Origin: Asterella californica
Lineage: Eukaryota > Streptophyta > Marchantiopsida > Marchantiales > Aytoniaceae
Assembly: GCA_036924285.1 (NCBI GenBank)
Contig: JAYKYS010000012.1
Location: forward strand, 2,356,001-2,420,000
Reading direction: 5' to 3'
Length of the DNA stretch: 64,000 nucleotides
The notes beneath the pieces are model-generated. The model did no database searches. It saw only the letters and a program-made list of their open reading frames with translations, and had not been told where the DNA came from. A program made the translations under genes and the position numbers. How positions within the stretch are numbered: position 1 is the stretch's first letter; every line of letters begins with the position of its first letter. Positions 1 to 12,463 of the stretch are shown here, in pieces.

Positions 1-2240
1 ATGAAGGGATTCGACACCTCAAATTGGCTTCTAATGCGGTCATTCATAGCATTAATGTAGGTCTGATAGACCAACATGCACTTTTTAGCCAAAGGGGATG
101 CATAGTATATGGGTATGTGATGTAGTTCTGGATGAGCTTCCCAATATTCGTCCAAGATGAGCAGTAGTTCCTGCGCACGCCCAAGAGCAAAAGCGGGAAT
201 CAACACTCGTCCTCCATTAGTAACAGTCTGGTGAACTGCATCCGTAAACCTTCGTTCTCGAACTATTCGTGGTTGATGAATCTGCACTCCATACGTCGAC
301 TCGATAATGCACACGTCTGGTGAAAACTCTGGCATTTCGGCAGCTTTCAAGTGTCTATCCTCTTCTCGTGAGTAGTCTCCGGTATACAGAACTCGAACTC
401 CCGCAATATCTACCATGAACATAGCAGCCCCTAGCACATGACCAGCCGTGTAGCACCAGAAACGTATACCGTTCACCTCCATGGTCTGATGGAAGTCAAT
501 GACCTGAAAGGATAAAGATCAAATTAAGTACATGAGCAACTTCACATGAATCTGGCAAGTTGTAATCGATGGTCGTAAGTTACCTTCATCTGAGACCTCG
601 GAAGTTCCTCCCATGCACATTTCATGATGCTTCGAGTGAAGAGCTCGATTTCTTAACTCGCTGACGGGGACGGTAAATGCCCTCAACTGAGCTGCAATTC
701 TAGGGAGACGAACTAGTTCTGCCCCTTTACGTCCGATACAAACTGCATAGGACCACAAAAGTCGACTGGAAACACTAACCTCAATTTTTGCCATGGTTCG
801 CTGTATGTCCTGCTCATCATACAGCATGTCATCAACAGACACCTTGCTAACCTTCACGAAGTCACTGAGTAAGAGTCGGTAGATGACTTTCGTCGCATGA
901 GTCATAAACACCCTTCCTTTGAAAGTAGTCTGCAAGGACCGTAAGAAAGGGGATATCAATATAAGGAAGCTATTAGCCGATCCTAACCAGTAATTTCAAA
1001 TCCCTGGGAAGAGGACAGTGGGAATAGTGTTTTCAAGCAGGCACCTTCTCCAAAAAGTAGGGTAGGGATGCACAATGATCAAGATGGAAACTGCAAACAC
1101 ATATTCCAGACGTTAGAACCATCGCAGAACACTGACTCAGCGTAACAAAGTACCGAGGCTTCATCGTTGATAGGTCTCGATACTTGCAATAGCAAAACAT
1201 TACCTCGTATTTTAGCCTCTGGACTTTTGGCCGAGCAATCTCAAGAAGAAAAAAATCAACCATCGTTGCACAAACGTAAGGCTAACAGAGCACAGTCTGC
1301 CTGGACAGACTGGAATCCTCACGGTATATACATACAAGTACGTCCCACCTTGCCATGAATCTTGGCCTTACTTTTGCACATACTTGTGAAAAACCTCCAC
1401 TGGAAAGAATTGCATTTACATCGCCCTACCACATCCAACATGCTACAGAACAGAAAATCCAGAAGGCAAAGAGAAGTTCAGCGAGTTCCTCACTGGACAA
1501 TAGATGGATTTAGAGGAAATCAAAGTAACTCCTATGGCTTTCTCAAATTCCTTGCAAGTATTATATTCGTATTCAAACAATGAAGTAACAAGATTTGCAG
1601 CTGGAACATACTGCGTAACGAGGAGAACATCAATTGTAGACGGGTCGATCTCATCAAAATACGGAAGTGCAGCCATGCCCGAGTAACCTGGATGAATTCC
1701 ACAATCAAACTGTTCCCAAGCAAAATATAATTCAATTAGACCACAATTCCCAAGGGAGAAGTAGCTGAAAAGAGCAAAATCAGAAACTGCAAACCTAATC
1801 CACACACTCGCCTCCACTGAGCAAAGCAACGAAAAAGCTAAGAACATCTTCATCTTGTGAGTGCGGTTACAATTCAACTGCAGCTTAACATGAATGGTTC
1901 AACTCCTGATACACATTACTACCTGAAGAGTGCATGCATCCAGTGTCCTTCATTTCAGACACGATGGAATCCAAACAACAACTGACCGGTAACTTCGTCA
2001 GCTCGTACTCGAATAAAAGATTACAGACCGAATCCAGATTTCCATCTATCCGTCAATTTCTTTGGTACAAAATTTCTCACACGAAGATGAAAGAGAAGGG
2101 TTGGAGAAGCTTACAAGGACAGTCTTATCCTTATATGTCATAACGACACAGGAGCGGCCGACCTCGTTTCCAGCTCCGAGGGGAGTGATGTCCAGCTTAT
2201 CACCATCCGCTCTGGCAATCGGTTCTTTCCGCTTCGACAT
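1..2240 (-). CDS. CPSF73-I: CPSF73-I (CPSF3), pre-mRNA 3'-end endonuclease, 5' half of gene
   Basis: Metallo-beta-lactamase/beta-CASP endonuclease that cuts pre-mRNA before polyadenylation, in the nuclear CPSF complex. Five exons on the minus strand join in frame: 2240-2115, 1709-1612, 1090-1045, 929-780 and 503-1, the last cut by the window edge. The introns (405, 521, 115 and 276 bp) have GT-AG ends. The start is the ATG at 2240-2238 (MSKRKEP), followed by [16 protein letters not shown], the conserved family N-terminus. About 307 residues are present; from memory the family is near 690. The zinc motif HFHLDH (residues 75-80) is formed exactly across the exon 2/3 junction. The next metal ligand is His162 in [10 protein letters not shown], and [13 protein letters not shown] follows. 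No stops or frameshifts are visible, so the gene looks intact as far as shown. Recognition is from conserved sequence and is firm; the -I rather than -II assignment rests on the N-terminal match. Confidence 0.95.
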
Positions 2241-5200
2241 CTTCGCTTCGACTCCGAAGACGGTCGAGAGCGGAAAACCTACAACTTCAACTCTCAATCG
2301 AACTGAGCCTCGTCCCTCGTATAATGCTGAACTGAAGGTTGAGGTATGTTATATCCAACACTGTCCGCGATTCTGTCAGCACGCTCTACGCACCGAAAAT
2401 GCCAGATTGATAATTCCCTTCTTTTGTAAGAAATTCCAGGCAATCACTTTGCAAGAAATCTCCGGCATTGATTTACCATCATAAGCCCTAAAGTTAGGCA
2501 CTTGAGGCGCGTGCCTAAACCCTTGGGCATTCACAATGAGTAACGAACTTCTCCGCCACGTTGGAGAATGAAGATGCTGGCGCTACCGAACTCCTATCTC
2601 GAGAAGGAAAGAATCTTGGATCGCTAATCCTCCGATCTGTCACCAACAGTCTTCCTTCTTCCTTCCCCGTCGGTGCAGCAGCAGATCAATGCTCGGACTA
2701 CTCCTGCTCCTCTTGGAATCCTACCGGCTCCTCTTGGAATCAACCGGCGGATTCTCTAAACTTCCGGCACTACGAGAAATCTCTCGGAAATCGATCCGAT
2801 GATTAAATAACCAGAACGTAGATAGACCGGTAAGATCTTAGAGTTGTGGATATTCCACCCGGTCAACACTCTAATGAAACTTACGGGTCGATTACATGCT
2901 ATGGATGATTTCGACCGGCAACAAAGACGCCGATAGGATGCTTACCGTTGCGTACGGCCTTCTAACCGTGTACTCAGTTCCTCCAACCTAGGACACTATT
3001 CAGGAAACTACCGGTTCCCTTCTTTTCTGCCAGTGTTTTTAACTCCCACAGAAACTCACGTTGGAATTTTCCCGGTCATTACGTGGAGTTAATGGAAACC
3101 AGTAGAAAATGGTTGATCGAAACCGACTACTGTTCACAGTGTTGGATGGTTGCCGGTAACCCTAAAATTCTATCCGAGCGCTGGCTGTTATGGCCACTTC
3201 ACATCTACTACGTTTTCCGGATCTTTATCGCAAGAAGACCAGTAACAGAACCTATCTGCCCCACGACCGATTCCATTCTATTCTATTAATGGTGGGGTTC
3301 TCGTATCAACTCAATTTTGTCGTGACTGATTAGACAACATCCGAGTATGAAGACCGATCAGAGAGTTATTCATTACCAGAATTATCAAATGAATATTATT
3401 TGTGGTCATAGTTTAGATGAAAATGCTCATACAAAGAGAATCTTGTGATGTACCAAATATTATTTGTAATGATCGATGAAATATACATAATCTTTGTAGT
3501 TCGTAGTTGGCACTAGAATATTATCAAATTCCAATTGAGTGAATAAGGCTCGCATTGGGAAGTAAGAAGGAAATGATTTACTTCTTCCTTTTATACTAGG
3601 AGTTGTTATTTAGAAGTAATGGTTTAAGATCAAGAAGAAAGTTGTAGAAGTTTTCTTCACATCACGTCGGTTGTTCAAATCCTCATCACTTTGAGGTTAG
3701 CATGCAACATATCAATCTCACAGTAAGAGTATATAAATCAAAAAAAGTTCAGTTAAAAAACAACATTATATATAAACGAGATAACTTTTAGCCGATGGAT
3801 TGCTAAAATTTAAATGGAAATTAGCTTCATGTCAAATAGAAATCCAATAAAGGAGAATAACTATACATTTTATCAAGAAGTACTTAAAATAATTTATATT
3901 TTGTGAATATTTTTTAGGATCTTTATTTGCGATCCTCTTGAGGAATCTCTTGGAGTTTGTGGAAATGAATCTTAAGGATTAATTTCAATAGAAGTCCTTT
4001 TCACGATTGTAGCAAATGGAGATCTTCAAAATGATCATAAAGCGTTGCTTGAATAACATGCATCCAAAGGGAACTCCAACGAAGAAAGTGGATGAGGAAA
4101 ATCACAAAATTTGGGAAGAAATTTAATTATGTGATTCATGCTAGTCTAATTAGACTATAGACAGAAAAAGAACCATTCGAATATCAACAAATTTATAATT
4201 TGATCATGATCTTAATCTTTCACTGATACGCAAAGAAGGTGTTTCAACTTTTCTAAACATGTTTTTTCGTACAATGGAGGTATTACATTTAAGTCACTGA
4301 AATATCAGATTTTATTAAAACCTTAAGGAAACGAATAAAACATCTCGATATAAATAGTAATCTTTATTTCCAAAGTTTACATACAATTTTGTTGGTTATA
4401 TTTATGTCACGTCAGTTTAGCACCTCGGCTAGGTTGGCCAAGTTTGTAGTGGCTAGTCCCGGTAGGGCCGTTAGTGCCGTTAGGGTGGGTTCTTGGGCTA
4501 GCCCCACTAAGGGTATACTTCGCATGTAAGGCTTGTAGGCTTTAGTTCTTTGAGTTGAGCCTTCAAGCTCCTGGCTATGATGAATAGTCTTGGTGAGCGC
4601 AATCTGGATTCTCTGATGTACAGAGTGGATTTGGCTCAACTTTAGTGGTTGTTTAGTATCGGTTGGTATGATGAAGTGAATACATATCGTTTATTATTGT
4701 GGTACACTTGTGTATGTGTATGACATCATCCATATGTTATGTGTATGTGTGATGTATCTCTGACAGCGATGTATGTTGTGTAGCGATGTGTATGCGTATG
4801 ATATTTACCTCGAGTAGTTTAATATTTATAAAATAAAACATTCTCAGCTGTAAGATCCTTAGCGTTTTTCTGAGCATTTAGAATGGTAAGCAGAAGTCAG
4901 ATGACTATCTCTCGGTTGTCGTTTTCTTTGTATCTTTTGTTAGCACTTATAGTGATAAAAGCGGGTAGTCATCGCTAGCGTTCATAGACATACAATCAAA
5001 AACTATAATATGCACAATCAAACATAAGAGACTATGTGCATTAAACCACAAGTCGTGCTGTAAAAGGAGGTGACATTATGACATTCGCTTCTCATTGTCT
5101 CTGTGGTGAACTTGAGATCCTAGCCGGACTTTTGCTCTAGGGTTTGTAAGTGCACCTCCTGTGCGTTCCTGCGGCCACCGCACACTCTTGCAATGAATTC

Positions 5201-5806
5201 CATTGCACTCTATGATTTTGATTCTTTGTGGACTTGGCCTCTGGAGTGGAATTTGATGGTAGGCCTAGTTCTAGCTTGTAATTGTGTTTATGCAGCGGCT
5301 CATCTAGAGGTGCGAGTTATGACAACTTCTGACATTTTGTTGCTTTTGAAGAACTTTTCTCGTCGTGGTTTGGTCATCGCTTGTGGACAGTGAGTGATGG
5401 CTTTGTGTGGGCTAGTCCGTGTTCGTTTCAATCTGGCTTGGGACCTCAATTGTACTAGCATAGCGTGCGTCCCAGTTCAAGCAACTCTCTTGGTGCAGTA
5501 GGCCTGGTTATTTCCGTAGTGCAGCTATTGTTTTCTACCACACTCGAGTGAAGTTTGAAAAACGTTTTGTTTACACCAATCTCTCTTTGGGACTTTGGTT
5601 TGGGTCAGATTTGGTGACGTACATGTGTTTTTGTTTCCATTCGCATGTTGGATCGGTTGAGGTGGTATTACTCTTTCACGGTTTGCTTTCGAGTTATTTT
5701 GTGTACTGTTACTTTGGCATCGCTACCGTTCAAGCTGAGGTGCTAATTTTGAGTCTTTGGTAGCTCAATATTCAAATCATTTTTTGGTTACGTCTTCTAC
5801 TGCATT
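2241..5806. other. Upstream region of CPSF73-I and gene-free spacer
   Basis: The first several hundred bases upstream of the CPSF73-I start should hold its 5' UTR and promoter, but I see no clear TATA box. The rest has only short, unconvincing open frames. At 4700-4800 there is a TG/TATG-rich simple stretch. Near 5065-5080 a purine run is followed by a TGACATTATGAC segment, which could be a polypurine tract next to an LTR start, but no matching LTR is visible. Confidence 0.4.
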
Positions 5807-6235
5807 GAAGACGTGAGTGTCCGTTACGGGTCTCTTCTGTCTGACCCATAGCAGCCTATTCCTTCCTCTTCCCGAACTTAGAAGAGAGTTGTGAGAAGTC
5901 TTGTTGACAGAATCCGGAGAGAATGGTCGAGGGTCATGTCTTCCCATCATGCAGCAAGCTTCTTCTGAGTGTGTATGAGAGGTGAGAAGTCAGAAGAAGA
6001 GAGTGCAAATGTCTTGAGTCTGTTGTGAGGATAGATTGCGCGTAGGAAGCAGAAAGATAAGTGAGATCAGTGAAGAAAAGCTTGGCTTCGGGAGGTCTTC
6101 CGAGAAAGATATTGATCGGAAGCTGTCCCGGGAGTCTTCCCAGAGACCACTGTCACCGCAGGAGCCACAACCATCTTCTGAACCTGTTATGCACTCTACT
6201 TCTCGCAAATCTTGTATCTTCTGTTAGGAAGTCCT
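5807..6235 (+). repeat. Dispersed 0.4-kb repeat, copy A
   Basis: About 430 bp that match 17677-18110 in the same orientation with moderate divergence. Shared landmarks in order are GACCCATAGCAGCCTATTCC, GTGAGAAGTCTTG, the TGTTGTGAG block, GGAAGCTGTCCCGGGAGTCT and CACTGTCACCGCAGGAGC. Reading frames through it are not conserved between the copies, so it is non-coding here. It may be a piece of an LTR. The element type is not identified. Confidence 0.7.
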
Positions 6236-7786
6236 CGTTCCCACCGTCCTTTTGTTATCACTCCCATACGTCTTGTTACTTGTTACTGGTTCTTTTTCTA
6301 TGAGCATCATGTCGGCAAAACCCGTACATGTTCTTCTTTTTCGTGATATATACGAGGCTCACACCGACATTGTGCAAGACGTCTAGTGCAAGTCTCGCAT
6401 CGAGCGAGTTTTGGAAGGGGTGTGAAAGTTCTCATGGGTGGGTGTTTCTCGTTATGCACAACGATCTGACGCTCTCATGAGACTTGCTCGACTGGTTTCT
6501 GTCGAAGGATACGAGAAAAGTTTCTTATTTTTTGTGATGCTTGTGATATTTTTTCTGCCACATTAGATAGGGATCCGAGTCTTTTTTATGTGGATTCGTA
6601 GTAACAATGATATCTTGTATACCGGCAGTTGGCTGATGCATCCGGCTGGAAATAGTGTACTCAGTACCTTGAGTACTTGCAATCAACAGTGCATGTAACT
6701 TGGGAGGAGCTTGGAGAGACCCATGTTGGATATGCACTTTGAGTTATTTGGATTTTAGCTTCTGTCTGTACCATATCTTCGCATCTGTTTGTACCATATC
6801 TATATACTTCACTGGATTGATTTTCAAAATTTTCTTAACAAGTGTGGTTTTTTTAATAATTTGTTTGGCTTGTGCCTCCTCCCCTCTTGTGAGGAGAGTG
6901 AACCTTCGCTGAACGAGTCAGCTTGTTGGGTTCAACTCCCAACGAAGGTACACTATGAAATGCTTGTAAACATGAAACTGTAATCTGCAGGCCGCCAAGC
7001 ATGCAAGCGTCTACACACTTGAGGGGAGGGGTTTGTTATGACAGTGTATGAAATGGAGACATGATATATGTCTTGCAGATTCTGTCCTGCATTGTGTCTC
7101 CTTCTAATCTTATGGTCACTATACAATACAAATATCAATTAGTACCTGATGGAACTCGCACATTGTCTTCTGACACAACCATTTGTCATCGGTTTGTAAA
7201 AATCAGTACATACCGAGTTCTCGGAGCACACAACTGCCTCAGTGCTTTGGTGTAACTTTTTGCTTGTAAACCGATTTCAAGATCCAGTTTTGCTAATGTG
7301 TTTGACGATATGAAAGAACAGCTATGTGAAACATGTAAAAGATACCACTTTGCTATTCGTCATATCAATAGAAAATTTCTTGATTGATTGTTACAACTAT
7401 GCGTGAAGTGATCTATCCATAGCTATAGATTGTGGAGAGCCCCAACAAATTTCCTCCAAGCTTGTAAATTAACCTATGATCAGCAGACAAAATCTGCTTT
7501 CCTCTGTTCCTCCATCGGCTCTTGCAAATTCCTTGGTAGATTCTATAGGACTTCATTTGAGAGAAAAGAATTGCATACCACTCCTTTTGCTTCTCGGGTT
7601 GTCAGTGACCTCTCTACTCCTTCACGTGAAGTGGAAATCTAAAGGTCAAACGTGAGTTCTCTTGCTATCTTATACTAGGTTCAGAGAAAGACCTCGTCCT
7701 GTCGTGTGGGAAGCCATAGCACCGCCTTCCTCCACTTGCTATTCCATTTGTGACGCATTGCTCCTTTCTACCAGTTGATAAAAAAA
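6236..7786. other. Gene-free stretch with possible LTR debris
   Basis: No credible gene. At 7015-7031 the purine run GAGGGGAGGGG directly precedes TTTGTTATGACAGTG, which looks like a polypurine tract followed by the TG start of an LTR. At 6870-6890 a pyrimidine run resembles its reverse complement. Downstream sequence to about 7400 could be LTR, but no second copy is present in the window to confirm this. The tRNA-like fold at 6902 is listed separately. Confidence 0.3.
6902..6949 (+). other. Compact tRNA-like fold (acceptor stem plus T-arm)
   Basis: Seven bases ACCTTCG at 6902-6908 pair perfectly with CGAAGGT at 6943-6949. Just inside the 3' strand is a T-arm-like hairpin: stem TTGGG (6926-6930), a seven-base loop TTCAACT and stem CCCAA (6938-6942). 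A second small hairpin, CTGA-ACGAG-TCAG, fills 6909-6921. The total is 48 nt, too short for a tRNA: no D arm and no anticodon arm of normal size. No CCA follows (ACA is present). It could be a degenerate tRNA-derived piece, a tRNA-like processing signal or chance. Confidence 0.35.
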
Positions 7787-8891
7787 TGTAACACACAAGG
7801 TAATCAAAAGATGCTCGAAAGTAGTAATATTAAGATCGAACTCACAAAGATACAAGTAAAATATCATCCATATGTAATAAACAAGTGACAGAGGTGATTC
7901 TTTATAGTTATCTTTTATTCTCACGAGCAGAAATCACTCTCGGTTTTGAAAAACTCAGGTTTTTCATAACATCTCGGATTTAATAACATAACAGATACTA
8001 AAGAGGTCAAGGACCTCAAGAAAAAAATAAACAACAAAGATACATAATTACGTATAACAAGTCTCAACAGAGAAGTACTGCTGAAGTGCTACTAAGTAAC
8101 CTCTATCACCATAAATGCTAAGTATATTCACACTAAATTATCTTCACTACTACTATTCTCGAAAACTTTGGCAAAGAAGACTCTTCTTCGGTCGAAGTAC
8201 AAAAAATGCTTCTTTCGAAATGTTTCTTAAGAAGAACTTCACATAGAAGATACTTCTTAAGAAGATCACTTCTTCCAAATTAACTTCGCACTAAAACTAC
8301 TCCGCAGTAAACTACCTTCGTGGTTGCTGATTTATTCTCAGTATTCGTCTCAAACTTCTTAATCAGATTTTGAATGTCATAAACAAAGAACTTTGTCACC
8401 CGGACTAACTCCTACCACAACATATTACGAAACTTCATAAGTAAAACTCTGAAGAAGACAATACAAAATGGCTCCGTAAACTTTAGAAAAACAAAATTCT
8501 AAAATAACAAACACATAGAGGTCCCAAAAATGACCAACACAACTTCTTATATACAACTTCTCCTTAAGATGACAGATCTCACTTCTTAAGAATAAGGGTG
8601 AACATCAGTAACATCCGATGAAGGTCTTGCACCTGAAACAACACCAGGAACAACATCGGAGTCTAACGCTAAGTCCCTAACTACCTCAATTATCTAAAAA
8701 TCCATTGTCGCTCTGATCTCACGAAGTTTTCGGACTACTCTATGTCCTAATCTAGCTACACGGTTCTTCACCAAAGAACCCTCTACATCTGTTATCTCTA
8801 ATTGCTGTCTAATCTGTTGAAGAAGTTTCAACTGCGAAGTATCCAGATCTGCTGCGAAGTAATTTTTCAGCGTTGGCTCGACTCTGCTGCG
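7787..8891 (-). mobile_element. T1 repeat, 3' fragment
   Basis: Antisense copy of the last ~1.1 kb of the repeat complete at 53338-56524. On the minus strand it codes for RSRVEPTLKNYFAADLDTSQ and continues to REIRATMDF, matching the T1 protein C-terminus. It then follows the T1 3' non-coding tail through the block that reads GTGAGAATAAAAGA in T1 and ends at the T1 terminus TGTGTTACA (base 7787 on this strand), so the 3' end looks intact. The 5' two thirds are missing. A stop replaces the residue after the MDF segment. It is older than the two copies at the right end of the window, judged by divergence. Confidence 0.85.
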
Positions 8892-10001
8892 AAGACTCAA
8901 GGGTGAAAATCTGATGATTCTCTTGTTTATGGTTGTGCTTGCATCGGGAGTGCTGGCAGAAATATTTATAAATGTATCTGGTATTCTCATAACAGTGTGG
9001 TAGAACGGTCACTACATGGCAGTATGAACTTCTCAACTATAAATATCTAAAGTGATCCACATATTAACTTGTATTACAGACAGCTATCTTGATACCAAGC
9101 ATTGTCCTGTGACTCTCTACTGAATTCGAATCCCGCTGCAGGGAAATGACGAAATAAGATTAGCCTCGCGAGAAGATGATAGATCTAGAAACCAAAAGCT
9201 TTCAAATCAAAAGACTATCATGGTAAAAGAAGTGCAAAGCAAGGAATTAATGGGATCTCTTAGTTATTCTGTAACACTACGATAACACAGATCTAAAAAA
9301 AATTCAACTAAAAATTGATGTGAGTTCAATATAATGAATGAACATGTGATTAGACAAGAAATCTAATGGTGTAACTTCTTGGTGTCTCTGTCTTTAGAGT
9401 AATCAAAATCCAGGAACTCTGCTACCCTTATAGTTATTATTTTTGCTGGGATGCAAAGTGTCCTTGGACTCCAAGGACACTTCTCAGTGAATTAAAGGTC
9501 TTTATAAAGATAAATTATCTTTAAAGTATCATTTTAAATAAATAAAAATATGATTAATTCTCAGACAAATAAAAAGAGTATCTTCGTAAATTAAAAGTAA
9601 TTATATCAATCCACGATGAGATCAGATTGATTCTCAAGAAAAATATATTTCACTCCACTCACTTCTTCTTGAAGCCCAAGTTTGGCTAGAATATCACTAC
9701 CGGATGAGGAATCTTATGTGGCATTCATGCTCGCGGTCTAGTCCGTCGTGAAGCACCACTCCGTTAATTTGTTAATTTTGAAGATAGTATGGGTATTTTT
9801 GGAACATGAATATTTAATCACATTTCTTAAACTTGATAATCATTTGTTCATGAATATATCTCTTAAAAGAAGAAGAATCTTTTGGGCCCAAAGACTCAAG
9901 AGAAGCTTTACCAGGAAAAGAACACAATACGGTCCATTGGCTTCGCATGTTTTCTTGCATTTTCACTTCCATAGTCAAAGAGAAGAGAAAATATGCAAAG
10001 A

Positions 10002-10055
10002 GTTTTATTTATGGCCAAACCTTTGCTTGTGGAAAAATTTGTTAATAAATTAAAC
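10002..10055 (+). repeat. Hairpin-family member 1
   Basis: Two 25-nt arms (10002-10026 and 10031-10055) around the four-base loop TTGT. The left arm begins GTTTTATTTATGG, and the right arm ends AATAAATTAAAC. Pairing is imperfect (about 18 of 25). TGCAAAG lies just upstream. The arm length, loop size and GTTTAATTTAT-type arm start match the members at 10097, 25291, 25755 and 28665. Confidence 0.55.
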
Positions 10056-10096
10056 TAATAAATTATTTGATTTATTATTGAGGTAATACTGAAAGA

Positions 10097-10150
10097 GTTT
10101 AACTTATGGTCAAACCCTTGCTTGTGAAAAGGTCTGGTTATAAATTAAAA
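10097..10150 (+). repeat. Hairpin-family member 2
   Basis: Arms 10097-10121 and 10126-10150 around the loop TTGT. The left arm starts GTTTAACTTATGGTC and has CAAACCCTTGC at the loop side. Most mismatches between arms are transitions that leave G-U pairs in RNA. It lies 95 bp from member 1 and resembles it also in direct orientation, so the two may be a local duplication. Confidence 0.55.
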
Positions 10151-12409
10151 TTTTATTTATTTTATTTATATTTCAAAGATGGTGATATATATATATATAT
10201 ATCTCTCTTAGTTTTTTATTTTTTCCACATGCACCCAACACTTGTCCACACAAGATGTACCGTAAGTTCCCCAAATAACAATCCATACACCATGTGCAAT
10301 AAGCCTTGACAATGTCAATCCATATACTATGTTTAAAACACTAAACATGAAGTATGGTCCATGCAGTATTTCTTTGCACTTGCACCCTCCCGTAAGGATA
10401 AATAATAATAATATTTACTAATATTTTGGTACACATTATTTATTTTGATACAAAAATCACATCAAATAAAATCAATATACCCAACAACCATGACCTCGCC
10501 AATCCATGCACTATATTTTCCAAGCACTCCTCATGCTGGTACCCTTACGCGTCTATGGCTGTAACCACCGGTTGCAAGCATATTATTCTGTACAACCCGA
10601 CTGGAAGGATTTATTCCTGCATAGTAGGCACCATTGTACACAGACTTGAGGTGAATTTTCTACCGGCTTCTGGTCTTGTGGACCGCTCGCTGGACGGTCG
10701 TTGAAAACATCCCGTTTGATGCATATTAATTAGTAAATCAATTTCCTCATGGTTTGTAAGCAAAATATGAATATATTTGATAATAAAGAATATAGGGAGT
10801 GTCTTTCTTACGTCCGTCATTCTTTTCATTACAAATTTGAAGTTATCTTTATTTGAGTGAATTTAATTCTCATTTCATAATCTCATCTCTCAACTAGTAG
10901 ACCTCTTTCCTCAAGTTGTGTATTCCCGTTGGTGCGCCGTCGATCACCTTTCCTGATCGTTCTAGTCCACAGTGACGGAGCTAGCCATCGAAGAACCAAT
11001 ATGTAGCAGTGAAGCTCGGGGGGTTTATTTATGGTTTTGTTAAAAACACATCCAAGTAAAATATTTGTAAGAGAATTTTATAGTATTTAGAAGGATCATT
11101 GATCATTGATTTTGTTCTCTTTAAAAGAATATATTTTAAGTTGTATAGTAAAAAATATAAATATTTTTATTATGTTATTATGTTATTCTTTATTTATAAA
11201 ATATTCATATGCCACTTGAGTTGATTTGTCCACGTTGGTATTATTGTAAGCCAACACAAGTCAAATAATTTATAATTAAGTCTAATTATCTAATTAATTC
11301 GTAATTTAAACTGAACTGTGACATCGAACTTGTTTGCGTGGCAATGACAAAGTGTATCATCTACAAAAAGAATTTTAATTATATATAGATTTATCAAAAT
11401 ATTTTCTAAAAAACAAGAGATTCCGTTTAAAGGGAGAACCGTTGTTAATTTTTGCTGTTAACACATAACTTGTTCATCAACATTTAGATTCTGATCGAAC
11501 CGATTTAAGCGTCCATGCATAACTTAACTCAAGATCTAAGACATTATTGAATTTTCATCTCTTGACTATTTTGTATATGAGATTATGCTCATAAAAGGTG
11601 ATTTTAATTATTTAACTACTAAAATGTGTATTTTATTTACTCCATTAAATTTATATCTAAAAAGTTTAGTGATGAAAGTAATAAAGTCAAAATTCAATCA
11701 AGATCCCAATTAAATTATCAGATAGTACGAAAGCTATATGAACTTACTTGAGAACGCTGGGAAACAACATGGAACCAAAAGATCAAAGGTCGATATACAC
11801 TTGAGCCTTCTTCCACTTGCAATATGCTATATGTGTGATACATTCTTATCACGAGTTTTTCTTTTTTTTAAATTTTATATGGTATGTTTATAGTCTTCAG
11901 GTTCTTATCGTTGTTAACGAGGAATATAACTCAACTTTCTTTGTCACGTAATACTATCATGCATTTTCCAACATGTGTATAACTATTTTTATCTTTATAA
12001 ACAGTTTTTTAATGTTTTCAAAGAAAATAAGTAGTTATCAAATCATTATAAATGTGATAACTATGTATAATTGAAAACGTCACAACGTATCATTAATGGT
12101 TGTAAACTTAACTATGATAGTTTATTTAAGAGATGAGTAACAACTTGTTTAGGCAAATAGGTAGAGTAACCTCCTCAAGGGGATCGAATATGCATGCAAC
12201 ATGAACTTGTGGAGAACCGTTTTTCTCTTATCAGAAAATACTTAAATGTTAAATAAATTTTTATACTAAATTAAATAATATTAGAATATTTATAAATATT
12301 ATATGTTAGATCAACTTGGATGCAAGACATAACCCATAAAGAGAAGAAACTCGAATGCGCTTCCAACAATACAGGAGACATAAAACAAATAACAAAAAAA
12401 TTAAAAGAA

Positions 12410-12463
12410 ATTAAATTTATTACCTAACCCTTCCTAGCGGAAGGGTTAGGTAAGAGGGTGAAT
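12410..12463 (+). repeat. Hairpin-family member 3, perfect 14-bp inner stem
   Basis: TACCTAACCCTTCC (12421-12434) and its exact reverse complement (12439-12452) flank the loop TAGC. The left arm extends outward as ATTAAATTTAT, as in other family members, but the right arm diverges after 14 bases. GAATATGCATGC follows, resembling the TGCAT motifs beside other members. Confidence 0.7.

Noticed and set aside
10188..10202. AT dinucleotide run
   Set aside because: Too short and too common in AT-rich plant DNA to report as a feature.
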